In this document: positions 1 to 8,148 of the stretch, piece by piece
How positions within the stretch are numbered: the stretch's first letter is position 1
How the letters are laid out: the number at the start of each line of letters is the position of its first letter
Assembly: GCA_024276995.1 (NCBI GenBank)
Contig: JAJRWB010000073.1
Location: 1 to 34,176, forward strand
Reading direction: 5' to 3'
Length of the DNA: 34,176 bases
Origin: Candidatus Eiseniibacteriota bacterium
GTDB taxonomy: Bacteria; Orphanbacterota; Orphanbacteria; Orphanbacterales; Orphanbacteraceae
Program-made: the position numbers and the translations under genes
Notes under the pieces: model-generated
The model's database searches: none
What the model was told of the DNA's origin: nothing
The model's input: only the letters and a program-made list of their open reading frames with translations

Positions 1-72
1 GAGAATCTCCTCGAGCAGGGGGCCGATGTTCTCCTTCTCGTCGTACGTCGGGATGATCACCACCGTCTTCAG
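1..72 (-). CDS. Polyprenol-phosphate glycosyltransferase (GT2), N-terminal fragment
   Basis: Only the first 24 codons lie in the window; the gene runs off the left edge. The peptide reads MKTVVIIPTYDEKENI and onward, the classic opening of GT2 enzymes of the dolichol/polyprenol-phosphate mannose synthase type (VVIPTYNExENI). These make polyprenyl-P-hexose at the cytoplasmic face of the membrane as donor for GT-C enzymes. The best start is CTG at 72-70: it gives the family-typical MKT start, sits 7 nt after a GGGAGGA Shine-Dalgarno, and overlaps the TGA of the upstream GT9 gene as CTGA, implying translational coupling. GTG at 63 is the alternative start. The family call rests on one short motif, so other GT2 glycosyltransferases are possible. 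Confidence 0.75.
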   Translation of the reverse strand, partial: MKTVVIIPTYDEKENIGPLLEEIL

Positions 73-1187
73 CTCGACTTCCTCCCGAGACGAACGACGG
101 CGTCGTGAACCTCTTCGGCAAGGATCGCCCGGTCGCAACCCGGCTCGATGTCGCACTCTTTCCGATAGCACGGATGACACTCGACGGCGGGAACGATCTT
201 CTCGCCGAGGCCATAGAGTTCGATTTCCGCGCTCGCCGTCGAGCCGAAGATCACCGCCACCTTCCGCTTCAGTGCCAGCGCGAGATGCATGCCGAGGGTA
301 TCGCCCGTGACGAGGGTATCGCACCGGCCTATGAGGGCGGCGAAACGGCGCACCGACCGAGTGGCCCCCGGATCGAGAAGGGGAAAATCGGCCGCGCGGC
401 GCAGCGTTTCCACCCGGCGGCGGTCCCGCTCCCCGCCGAGGAGGACCACCGCCGTGCCGTCCGACGCGGCGAGGAGGCGCGCCAGCTCAAGGAACCGCTC
501 ATCCACCCATCCTTTACGGGCGAACTGTTCTCCCGCCCCGAGGTTGAGCCCCACCAAGCGCGTCCCGGGCGGGACCGCTGCGCCGCCGAGCCGCTCGCGG
601 GCGTAGCGGCGTGCATCGTCGCCCGGATCGAAGTCGTACGGCTCGCCCTCGAACTCGAGGCCGCACATCTCGAAGACGACCTCCTGGTAGGTCTTCCGGT
701 TCACGCGAAACTTCAGGTCGTCGTCGAGGCCGAGGCGAAGGGCGTACTCCCCTTCGGGCGAGGCGACGACGAGACCGCCGCGACGGTCGGCGAGGAAGCC
801 GTAACGCCTCTTCGCTCGTAGCCGGGAGGCGAGACCGGTGGCGGCGCCCTCCTTGTCGAGACAGATGACGACGTCGAAATGCTCCGGCTCGAAAGTGAGC
901 AGCGCGTCGAGGTCGAGAGGGAACAGCCTGTCGATGCCCGCCGTCCCGGAGAGCATGTCGAGCGCCCCCGGCCGGGTGACCCAGGTGATCGTGCACGGCC
1001 CGTATCGCCGGCGCAGCCCCGCGAGGAGCGGCGTCGTTCGAAGCACATCGCCGAGCGCCGCCAGCTTGATCAGTAAGATCCGCCTGCCGGCCGGTTCGAA
1101 AAGATCGCAACCTTCACAGAGCCTCCCGTGGATGCACGGCTTGTCCCCGCGAAAGAAGCGGCAGTCGGTTCGCGTTTCGAAACTCAC
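69..1187 (-). CDS. Glycosyltransferase family 9 (heptosyltransferase-like), Cys-rich
   Basis: A 372-aa GT-B fold enzyme of the ADP-heptose:LPS heptosyltransferase superfamily, expected to add a sugar to a lipid-linked envelope glycan at the inner face of the membrane. The N-terminal Rossmann start is RRILLIKLAALGDVLRTTPLL. The donor-site signature near residues 290-320 (DTLVTGDTLGMHLALAL, then VAVIFGST) matches the GT9 DxGxxHlAaAL...FG pattern. The GTG start at 1187 overlaps the TGA of the upstream gene (GTGA) and follows a GGAGGGAGGG Shine-Dalgarno; an in-frame ATG at 1304 would overlap that gene by 120 nt and is unlikely. Oddities are an N-terminal cysteine set (C9, C18, C24, C27) and a second near the C-terminus (C337, C340, C345, C351), suggesting bound metal. 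The sugar and acceptor cannot be told from sequence. Confidence 0.88.
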   Translation of the reverse strand: MSFETRTDCRFFRGDKPCIHGRLCEGCDLFEPAGRRILLIKLAALGDVLRTTPLLAGLRRRYGPCTITWVTRPGALDMLSGTAGIDRLFPLDLDALLTFEPEHFDVVICLDKEGAATGLASRLRAKRRYGFLADRRGGLVVASPEGEYALRLGLDDDLKFRVNRKTYQEVVFEMCGLEFEGEPYDFDPGDDARRYARERLGGAAVPPGTRLVGLNLGAGEQFARKGWVDERFLELARLLAASDGTAVVLLGGERDRRRVETLRRAADFPLLDPGATRSVRRFAALIGRCDTLVTGDTLGMHLALALKRKVAVIFGSTASAEIELYGLGEKIVPAVECHPCYRKECDIEPGCDRAILAEEVHDAVVRLGRKSS

Positions 1188-2686
1188 ACTCCCTCCCTCC
1201 TGCGGAAATAGACGAGGTACATCTTTCCGATCGGCGCACTCTCCCCTTTGTACTCCCGGTTGAACCGCTCGCTTTCGAGAAGTTCCCTCAGCCCCGGGTT
1301 CCACGGCGTCTTGAACTGTCCGGTGGTGAACACCGGCTCGGGCAGCAAGAATGTGTAGTGGAAGATGTACGTCGGCTTTCGTGAGAGTACGTACTCCATG
1401 TCGTTCTTCTCATGCCCGGCGATCCCCTTCCCCATGTCGGGCATCTTCCGGTGACCGATCGTCCTGTCGGTGATGCCGAGCATGTCCACCGTGGGAATAC
1501 GCCCGTAATACGGAATCACCCCCGCGGTGGCGACCGCCATCGTCTCCCCCTCCTTCGCATGTTCGCCGATCCACCGGCCGATCACCTTCCAGTGCAGTTC
1601 GATCCGCTGCCGGTCTTGAACGAGGAAGCGATACGAAGCGCCGCCGAACGACGAGTAGGCCGGCAGCGCGAAGAGGAGGGCGAAGGCGGCGAGCCGCACC
1701 GTGCCGATGGCGCCCGTCGGCCAGGGGAAGAGTTTCGCCAGCCCCGAAAGGGAAAGGAGGGTGAAGAGGGGGAGCAGCGGGACGAGGAAGCGATAATACG
1801 GGAGGCCGTCGCCGCCGACGAGCACGACGTACGCGGTGAGCACCGCCGCCACGGCGAGGAACGTCCGCTCCCACGGCTTCACCCGCACCAGGAAGACGAG
1901 GGGGAGCGGCGCGAGGATCGTCCAGCCGCCGAACGGCCCCGCCCAGGCGAGAAGATACTTCACGCCCCGGATCGCCGCGTAGACGCCTCCTCCCGACTTG
2001 GCATAGTACGTGTTGGGCAGTGCGTCGCCGTAGTAGGCGATCCGCCACGCTTCGTAGGGAACGAGAACGGCGAGGAAGAGGGCGAGAGCGGGCAGCAGGT
2101 CGCGCAGCGCCGCCGAGCGGTGCGCCGCGAGCCGCTCCCCCACGACCACCGCGAAGACAAGTGCCCCTTCCGGCCGGGTAAGCGTCGCGAGGGCGAGAAG
2201 GAGCGCCGAGCGGAGAAATGGTCGTTTCCCCCTCTCCCCCGCCGCGGCCGCTACGCCGGCGAAGACGAGGAGCGAAAAGAGCGATGTCTCGAGACCGGCG
2301 CCGCTCCACAGCGCCAACGCCCCGCTCGCAGCCAGAGGCAGGGGGAGGAGGAGGGCGAGCGGCCTCTCCCCGAGGCGTGAGCGGCCGTAACTCCACACCG
2401 CGAAGATCAACACGACGCCCGCCGCAATGCCCGCGATCTTCATGAACCACTCGACGTCGAGCCCGAGCCGGATCGGAACGGCGGCGAACACCGTCCACAG
2501 GAAGTTCGTGTACCCCTCCACCCGTTCGGTCGGGTTGTAGACGAGTCCCGCCCCTTCCACCCAGTTTCTCGCATAGCGGAACGAGATGAACGCGTCGTCC
2601 ACGGTGTAGCGGAAGGAGAGGGCATGCGCGACGAAGACGGCGGCACAGACCGCCGGAAAGACCTTCTCGATGCGGTTTTCGCTCAT
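1184..2686 (-). CDS. GT-C membrane glycosyltransferase, AftB/LA3751-like
   Basis: A 500-aa polytopic membrane protein with about ten hydrophobic helices. The first extracytoplasmic loop begins at D30-D31 with DDAFISFRYARNWVEG, followed by LVYNPTERVEGYTNFLW. This combination is characteristic of GT-C enzymes related to the mycobacterial arabinofuranosyltransferase AftB and the LA3751-type family, in which the acidic pair is the catalytic or metal-binding site. Such enzymes use polyprenyl-phosphate sugars at the periplasmic face. The soluble C-terminal part (from about residue 390) carries a conserved-looking segment around VDMLGITDRTIGHRKM. The start at 2686 has GGGGAG 7 nt upstream. The gene leads a tightly coupled unit with the GT9 and the polyprenol-P glycosyltransferase, so these probably build or modify one envelope glycan. 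The transferred sugar is unknown. Confidence 0.82.
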   Translation of the reverse strand: MSENRIEKVFPAVCAAVFVAHALSFRYTVDDAFISFRYARNWVEGAGLVYNPTERVEGYTNFLWTVFAAVPIRLGLDVEWFMKIAGIAAGVVLIFAVWSYGRSRLGERPLALLLPLPLAASGALALWSGAGLETSLFSLLVFAGVAAAAGERGKRPFLRSALLLALATLTRPEGALVFAVVVGERLAAHRSAALRDLLPALALFLAVLVPYEAWRIAYYGDALPNTYYAKSGGGVYAAIRGVKYLLAWAGPFGGWTILAPLPLVFLVRVKPWERTFLAVAAVLTAYVVLVGGDGLPYYRFLVPLLPLFTLLSLSGLAKLFPWPTGAIGTVRLAAFALLFALPAYSSFGGASYRFLVQDRQRIELHWKVIGRWIGEHAKEGETMAVATAGVIPYYGRIPTVDMLGITDRTIGHRKMPDMGKGIAGHEKNDMEYVLSRKPTYIFHYTFLLPEPVFTTGQFKTPWNPGLRELLESERFNREYKGESAPIGKMYLVYFRRREGV

Positions 2687-2782
2687 AATCGCTCCCCTGC
2701 GCCCTTCCCGACGGCCTGTTCGGCCCCCCGGGCGCCTCCCTGCGACCCTATCACAGAATACGCCCGTCGCGGCCACTTCGCC

Positions 2783-2826
2783 TTGCGGTCGCATCGTGTT
2801 AAATGGTACAATTACTTTGATATATC
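2783..2826 (+). promoter_or_regulatory. Promoter region of the diguanylate cyclase gene
   Basis: An extended -10 TGGTACAAT lies at 2804-2812 with a weak -35 TTGCGG at 2783-2788 (18-nt spacer). A second extended -10-like stretch, TGaTATATC, lies at 2818-2826, only 5 nt before ATG 2832. The first would give a leader of about 12 nt and the second a leaderless mRNA. The 145-nt gap (2687-2831) is shared with the divergent GT-C gene, for which no clear promoter is visible. Confidence 0.5.
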
Positions 2827-2831
2827 GCATC

Positions 2832-4172
2832 ATGGGGCAGACCATGCATAGAGAAGAATCGGACTACAGGCGACTGCTCACCGAAGTCCTCCCTGTCGAC
2901 AGCCTGGACGAACCGCTCCGTAAGCTGGTGGAGGAGAGCATCGGGAAAGGGGACGACGTCACCCTCTGGAGGACCACCCTCCTGGTGATGGACGCTCTTT
3001 GTTCCCGGGGACTCTTCCTGAAGGGCGTCGGGGGAGGCACTGCGGGGGCGAGCACGTTTTACCGCCGCGGGAAACTGCTCACCGTAACCGTGAAGCCCCC
3101 TCCGGGGTCGGCGGCGGAATACGAGTTCACCGCCGAGCCCGCGCTCTTCCCCGGTATCGCCCCTTCCGGCGGCGACGCACCGCTCGATTCGCTCTTCTGC
3201 GGCATCGCCACGCGGGCGGCGGGGGACGAGCTGGCGGATTCTCTCGGCGAGATCACCGGCTATCTTCGTACCGTTCTTTCGCCGCTGGCGGTCCACCTCT
3301 TCCTCTTCGAAGGGGACGACACGACGCCTGTCGGCACCGCCGCCGCCACCCGCTTCGTCGACACCCTGCGCCCCTCCTTCGAAAAGGGCGGGGACGCCGT
3401 GTATATCCCCGACCTCGCGCGCGAACCGGACGTCTTCCGGCGGATCGGAGCGAAGGACGCCTCGTCGGCGGTTCTCCTCCCCCTGCGGACCGGCGACGTT
3501 CTGTACGGCGCCATGGAAGTGCTCCATCGCGAAGTCGGTCCTTTCGGTCAAAAGGAACTCGGTCTCCTTTCCCTTCTCGCCCTTCTCGCGGCGGGGAGGA
3601 TCCGAAACGCCGGGCGGCTCGAGAAACTGATCTATATCGACGTGCTCACCGGGGTGTTCACTCGGCGGTTCTTCGAGGAACAGGTGGTGCGCGAGCTGGA
3701 GCGGGCGAACCGGGAGAGTGTTCCCCTCGCCTTCGTCATGGTCGACCTCGACGATTTCAAGGGGATCAACGACCGCCACGGTCACGCCACCGGCGATCGG
3801 GTGCTCGGTGCGGTCGGCAGGCTCCTCAACGAAAACGTTCGGAAAATCGATCTCGTCACCCGCTTCGGCGGAGAGGAGTTCGCCATTCTCCTGCCGGGCG
3901 CCTCGCGCGACCAGGCCGCGATGATCTGCGAAAGGCTCCGGTCGCTCGTCGAGAAGCTCATCCTCCTGGACGACAAGGGAGGAAAGCTCGGCCTTACGGC
4001 GTCGATCGGCATCGCCCTTTACCCGGAACACACCGGGGCGACGGACGATCTTGCCGCCGTGCGCGACGATCTCCTGCGAAAAGCGGACGGGGCGCTCTAC
4101 GGCGCCAAGGGGGAAGGGAAGAACCGGGTTCTCTTCTGGGACGCGGCGGGCGAAGGGGGGAATCGATCGTAG
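2832..4172 (+). CDS. GAF-GGDEF diguanylate cyclase
   Basis: A 446-aa soluble cytoplasmic protein that should make cyclic di-GMP from two GTP. The C-terminal GGDEF domain (about residues 270-440) opens with DVLTGVFTRRFFEE, has the metal-binding segment MVDLDDFKGINDRHGHATGD, and an intact GGEEF active site at 346-350. The product-inhibition I-site RxxD is present (RKID, five residues before GGEEF), so feedback inhibition is expected. Residues about 140-260 look like a GAF sensor. The first ~130 residues are a domain I do not recognise. There are no transmembrane segments, so the signal is intracellular. The start is uncertain: ATG 2832 lies right behind the promoter without a Shine-Dalgarno, while ATG 2844 has a weak GGGG upstream. 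The gene stands alone between divergent and convergent glycosyltransferase genes. Confidence 0.9.
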   Translation: MGQTMHREESDYRRLLTEVLPVDSLDEPLRKLVEESIGKGDDVTLWRTTLLVMDALCSRGLFLKGVGGGTAGASTFYRRGKLLTVTVKPPPGSAAEYEFTAEPALFPGIAPSGGDAPLDSLFCGIATRAAGDELADSLGEITGYLRTVLSPLAVHLFLFEGDDTTPVGTAAATRFVDTLRPSFEKGGDAVYIPDLAREPDVFRRIGAKDASSAVLLPLRTGDVLYGAMEVLHREVGPFGQKELGLLSLLALLAAGRIRNAGRLEKLIYIDVLTGVFTRRFFEEQVVRELERANRESVPLAFVMVDLDDFKGINDRHGHATGDRVLGAVGRLLNENVRKIDLVTRFGGEEFAILLPGASRDQAAMICERLRSLVEKLILLDDKGGKLGLTASIGIALYPEHTGATDDLAAVRDDLLRKADGALYGAKGEGKNRVLFWDAAGEGGNRS

Positions 4173-4196
4173 CTCCCCGAGTCGGGGAAAGGCGGT

Positions 4197-6800
4197 CTAC
4201 CCCTCCCCACCGAGGAGGCGCCTCGCTTCCGTGGCGTGAGGCGATTCGGGATCGGCTTCGAGGGCGGAACGGAGGAGGGCGAGCCCTTCGTCGCTCTTCC
4301 CGGCGCACACGAGGGCGAGACCGAGCCGGTAGCGCGCCCCCTCCCCCCGGTAACCGAGCCGCATGGCGTCGCGCAGCGACTCGACCGCCTCGTCGCACCG
4401 GCCGAGACGGTAGAGCACCCACCCATGCGTATCGGCGATGTACGGGTCGGAGGGGGCCAGGTCCGCGGCACGGCGCGCCAAGTCGAGCGCACGGGGAAGG
4501 TTGCGGTTCCTTTCGGCGAGGGACCACGCATAACTGTTTAGCCGCGAAGGATCGTTTCGGTCGAACCCGACGAGGATCTCGAAGAGCGAGTCGGCCTCCT
4601 CGTCGCGCCCCTGTCCGGCGCGCAGCAGCGCGAGCGCCTCGAGAGCGTCGCCGTCCGCGGGGGGATTCCCGGTGAGAGCGGCGTAGATGTCGGCGGCTTC
4701 ACCGGTCTCCCCACCCGCTTCGAGCGCCGCGGCGATCGAGAATTCCCCCGCGCGCCGTTCGCCCGGCGCGAGTCGGTCGGCCTTCGCGAAGAGGATCCGC
4801 GCCTCGCCATAGCGCCCCTCGTCCACGCGGCTGCGCGCCAGTTCCACCAGCGGCGCCGTCTCGTACGGCCTCTCCTCGGCGGCGGCGCGCAGCATTCTCT
4901 CCCCCTCGGCGCGATCGCCCCCGGCGGTAAGGAGACGCCCCAGGGCGAAGAGGGCGTCGTACCGGAGCCTCGGATCATGGGAGATCACCCACCGGAAATG
5001 CTCCTTCGCCTCGTCTACCTTCCCCTCCTCGAGAGAGAGGTAGGCGAGATTGAGCCGGGGGAGACCGTCACGGGCGATCGCCGCCGCCTTCGTGTAGAGC
5101 CGCCTCGCCTCGTCGTTCCTTCCCGCGCGGTACCAGGCGAGGCCGACATTGTTCAACACCACCGACAGACCGTCCCCCATCTCCTCGGTCTTCCGCAGGA
5201 GGGTGTACGCATCCTCTTCCTTCCCCTCGGCGAGACGAAGGCGGCTCTCCTGGAGCGGGTACGTGGCGGCGAGAATCCTCTCGAGATAGCCGCCGTCGCG
5301 CGGCACCTTTCGCGCCTCGCCGACATGGTACTCCTTCCAGATTCCCGACCGCCGCGCGCCGACCGCCGCGCCGATACGGACATACCGGTAGAGGAGACCG
5401 TACGGAACGAGTTCGAAGGTGGCGAGGCCGAGTTCATCCCTGTCGCTCACGGCGTACACCGCCCCACCCGAGCGGAGGCGCGCGCGAAGACGTTCCCGCT
5501 TCGCCCTCGTCCTTCCCCCCGCGGTGGGGAGGTCTTCGAAAAGGGGACCGTCGGGCATCAGGTCGAGTACGGCGTTCCACACGGTGATATCCGGTCGCCG
5601 CCGTTCGGCGTGAAGGGCGTAGAGCAGGCCGAAGGTGTCGCTGTCCCCTTCCGCCACGAGAGCGGCGCCTTCGTCGAGAGTCATAAGTAGATTGTTTATA
5701 TATTCATCCATCACTCCACGATCATGAAGATCGCAACTGTGTGCGTTCTGCGCCGCCTGCACGACGATAAGAACGGCGAAGAGGGGCGCCGCCGTTTTCG
5801 TGGGGATGAAACGCGTGGAAAAGGCGATCGCCGTCGCGAGAAGCATGTAGACGGGAAGGAAATAGGCGGCGGGGTCGTTGATCTGGAAGTGGAGCGTGTA
5901 CCCGAGACTGAGGAGCGTACCGCCCGCCACGAGAATCAGGAGCGGCCGGTGCGACCGGCGCATCGCCACCACTCCCGCGGGGACGAGAAGGTAGACCCCC
6001 CACGTCAGTTTCGTGCCGAGCCCGCCGAGCCACGAAAGGAACCGGCCGACGGTATTCCCCTCTCCCAGATAGCCCCAGTAGCCGTATCCCGTCACGTGGG
6101 CGACGAACCGGTCGAGCGTCGAGGGGTCGCCCCAATTCCAGAGAGGATCGAGCGAGGCGCGCACCGGGAGGTAGAGATAGGGCGTCAGCCCCAGGAGAAA
6201 GAAGAGCGCCGACGACACCGCCGTCCAGCGCGATACCCCCGCGGCGAACACCGCGCGAAGCGCCAGCACCGGGAGGAGAAAGACGAGGGAGAGGTGATTC
6301 GTCAGCGCGAGTCCGGCGAGAAAGGAGAAGAGGAACACTCTTCTCGTCTCTCCCCGTCGCTCGGGGGACACCGCGAGGAGGAGCGCGAGGAAGAGGAGAG
6401 ACAGGGTGTACACCTCCGCCGAGGCCGACTCGCGCCAGAGCGCGCTCGACGTCGCGAGCGCCGCCGCCGCGAACGCCGCCCCCACCGCACTCGCACCTTC
6501 CCGCCGGAGGAACCCGCCCAGGAGCGCCGCCGCCGCCGCGCCGCAAAGCGCGCTGAAAAGATTCATGCGAAAAGCGATCGACCCGAGGGGAACGAGGGAG
6601 AAAAGCCTTCCGGTCAGGGTGTAGAGAGGGTAGCCGGACGGGTGGGGCACGCCGAGACGATACGCCGCCGTGGTCAGCTCGGGGCCGTCCCCCGCCTGGA
6701 TACCGTGGGAGAGGGTGAGGACGTAGAACGTCGCGATCGGCGCGAGGAGAAGGAGGGCGAAACGCGCCGGATAACGCCTCCGATCAATCGAGATAGCCAA
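4197..6800 (-). CDS. DUF2723 GT-C membrane glycosyltransferase with long TPR tail
   Basis: An 867-aa protein. The N-terminal half is a polytopic DUF2723 (GT-C superfamily) domain with the family signature at residues 37-60: GDGPELTTAAYRLGVPHPSG followed by YPLY. The invariant acid in this loop (D38/E41) is the likely catalytic base for a polyprenyl-P-sugar donor. From about residue 505 to the end there are around nine TPR units rich in A..Y...G and L/A-x-P helices, probably facing the periplasm. The start ATG 6800 lies 17 nt inside the end of the upstream phosphodiesterase-like gene, so translation is coupled. It is the last gene of a three-gene operon with two AP-superfamily lipoproteins. 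A GT-C body plus C-terminal TPRs resembles eukaryotic TMTC O-mannosyltransferases in layout. A protein acceptor is inference; glycolipid modification is the alternative. Confidence 0.85.
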   Translation of the reverse strand: MAISIDRRRYPARFALLLLAPIATFYVLTLSHGIQAGDGPELTTAAYRLGVPHPSGYPLYTLTGRLFSLVPLGSIAFRMNLFSALCGAAAAALLGGFLRREGASAVGAAFAAAALATSSALWRESASAEVYTLSLLFLALLLAVSPERRGETRRVFLFSFLAGLALTNHLSLVFLLPVLALRAVFAAGVSRWTAVSSALFFLLGLTPYLYLPVRASLDPLWNWGDPSTLDRFVAHVTGYGYWGYLGEGNTVGRFLSWLGGLGTKLTWGVYLLVPAGVVAMRRSHRPLLILVAGGTLLSLGYTLHFQINDPAAYFLPVYMLLATAIAFSTRFIPTKTAAPLFAVLIVVQAAQNAHSCDLHDRGVMDEYINNLLMTLDEGAALVAEGDSDTFGLLYALHAERRRPDITVWNAVLDLMPDGPLFEDLPTAGGRTRAKRERLRARLRSGGAVYAVSDRDELGLATFELVPYGLLYRYVRIGAAVGARRSGIWKEYHVGEARKVPRDGGYLERILAATYPLQESRLRLAEGKEEDAYTLLRKTEEMGDGLSVVLNNVGLAWYRAGRNDEARRLYTKAAAIARDGLPRLNLAYLSLEEGKVDEAKEHFRWVISHDPRLRYDALFALGRLLTAGGDRAEGERMLRAAAEERPYETAPLVELARSRVDEGRYGEARILFAKADRLAPGERRAGEFSIAAALEAGGETGEAADIYAALTGNPPADGDALEALALLRAGQGRDEEADSLFEILVGFDRNDPSRLNSYAWSLAERNRNLPRALDLARRAADLAPSDPYIADTHGWVLYRLGRCDEAVESLRDAMRLGYRGEGARYRLGLALVCAGKSDEGLALLRSALEADPESPHATEARRLLGGEG

Positions 6801-8148
6801 GGCTCTTCAGCATCTCCCTCATCTGGTCGTCCATGGGGGACTCGACCGGCGCCGGCGCCGGCGATCCCTTCCCTCCCGATTCGTACGAATCGATCCTCTT
6901 CACCGGATGGGCCTCGAGGAACTCTTTTCGGAACAGGTCGCGCCTCACCGCACCGTCCATATCCTTCCCCACGGGGAGGCCGAAGGCGGCGAGAATGAGA
7001 GGCGTCAACTGCTCCGGCGCCACGGCGCCGTCCGCCTTTCCCTTGCGGAACGGCCCGCCGGCGGCGAGAAGTATACCGTGCCTCGAATGCCAGAAGGGCA
7101 TTTCCTCGTACTTGCCGTCGCCTACATGGAGTCTCGTTCCAGGCGGCCAGTCCCGGAATCCGTGGTCGGACACCACCACGATGGCGTCTTTTTCCAGGTC
7201 GAGACGGTCGAGAAAAAGGCCGATCAGCCTATCGGCGAGACGGTACGTCTGGGCCACCATCGGGCCGATCCGTTCGAGCACCCCGGGGGGAAGAGGCTTG
7301 TCAAGCGGTGGAAGATCGCCCAGAGGCGCGTCATGGTACCGGTTCTCGTACAGGCGGTGGATCATCCACAGCCGGTGTTCGAAAAAGTCGATCGACTCCA
7401 TATATTGGGTGAAAAAATGGGGCGACCTTGCGTCGTAAAGAGCCATCCCCGCGTTGAGATAGGCGAAATCCTTGTCCAGGTAGTGGCGAAGCGCCGGGTC
7501 GAGGCGGTCGATCTCGGGAAAATGTTCACTCGCGAAGTATCGACCCGCGTTCACCGCCGGCCGCACGACTTCGTCGAGTCGATCGGGGTATGTCCTGCGC
7601 CCCACCGTGTCCCACTCCGCGCCGGGGGTCCACTCCTTCTCGAAAGGGGCCGACGGGGGCCACGTGTAGTTGGTGAGAAGAAAGCCGTTCACCTTCTCGG
7701 CTGGCCACGTCACCCAGTGTCCCACCACGCCGACGTCGATGCCGGACGAGCCGAGAATGTCCCACAGCGTCCTTCTCCGGCGGAGGTTCGACGTCACCGG
7801 CACACGGCGCGTCGAATCGGCCGACGGCAACGTAAAGCTCGTGACGCCGTGCTTCTCCGGCCGGCAGCCGGTGAAAAGGGTCGTCCAGATCACCGGCGAG
7901 AAGACCGGCTCGTCGACGTCGGTGACGGTTGAAATCCCCTCCTCGAAGAGACGATCGAAATTCGGCAGTTCACCCCGAGTTCGCAGCACGTCGATCACAC
8001 CCGGATCGGCGCCGTCGAGGCCGATGAGGACGAGCCTCTCGGGCGGGGAGTCGCCCCCTCCCGAACAAGCCGCCCCGGCCAGGACGACGGCGAGCGTCGC
8101 CAGGGTCGCGGCGAACCGTACCGACTTCGTGTGAAAGGGGATTCTCAT
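6784..8148 (-). CDS. AP-superfamily phosphodiesterase-like lipoprotein
   Basis: A 454-aa alkaline-phosphatase-superfamily (type I phosphodiesterase/nucleotide pyrophosphatase) protein. It starts with an export signal with Cys28 after LAVVLAGAA; the lipobox is imperfect, but a lipoprotein is likely. The metal-site start is LIGLDGADPGVID (D45). The segment SPVIWTTLFTG carries the expected nucleophile T89. The later metal ligands are in VVSDHGF and WHSRHGI. It probably hydrolyses or transfers a phospho-group in the periplasm; the substrate is unknown. The start ATG 8148 overlaps the TGA of the upstream sulfatase-like gene (ATGA). A longer in-frame ORF back to 8415 lies inside that gene and is rejected. 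The protein ends in MLKSLGYLD, a tail also found in related proteins here. Confidence 0.85.
   Translation of the reverse strand: MRIPFHTKSVRFAATLATLAVVLAGAACSGGGDSPPERLVLIGLDGADPGVIDVLRTRGELPNFDRLFEEGISTVTDVDEPVFSPVIWTTLFTGCRPEKHGVTSFTLPSADSTRRVPVTSNLRRRRTLWDILGSSGIDVGVVGHWVTWPAEKVNGFLLTNYTWPPSAPFEKEWTPGAEWDTVGRRTYPDRLDEVVRPAVNAGRYFASEHFPEIDRLDPALRHYLDKDFAYLNAGMALYDARSPHFFTQYMESIDFFEHRLWMIHRLYENRYHDAPLGDLPPLDKPLPPGVLERIGPMVAQTYRLADRLIGLFLDRLDLEKDAIVVVSDHGFRDWPPGTRLHVGDGKYEEMPFWHSRHGILLAAGGPFRKGKADGAVAPEQLTPLILAAFGLPVGKDMDGAVRRDLFRKEFLEAHPVKRIDSYESGGKGSPAPAPVESPMDDQMREMLKSLGYLD

Noticed and set aside
4175-4187. Possible terminator hairpin CCCCGAGTCGGGG between convergent genes
   Set aside because: Short stem with no T-run on either strand; not convincing as an intrinsic terminator.
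2999-4675. 558-codon plus-strand frame crossing the diguanylate cyclase and the DUF2723 gene
   Set aside because: Arg/Pro-rich shadow translation spanning two real convergent genes.
6846-6866. GCCGGC tandem repeat
   Set aside because: Encodes a Pro/Ala linker (SPAPAPVES) near the C-terminus of the phosphodiesterase-like protein; codon-level repetition only.
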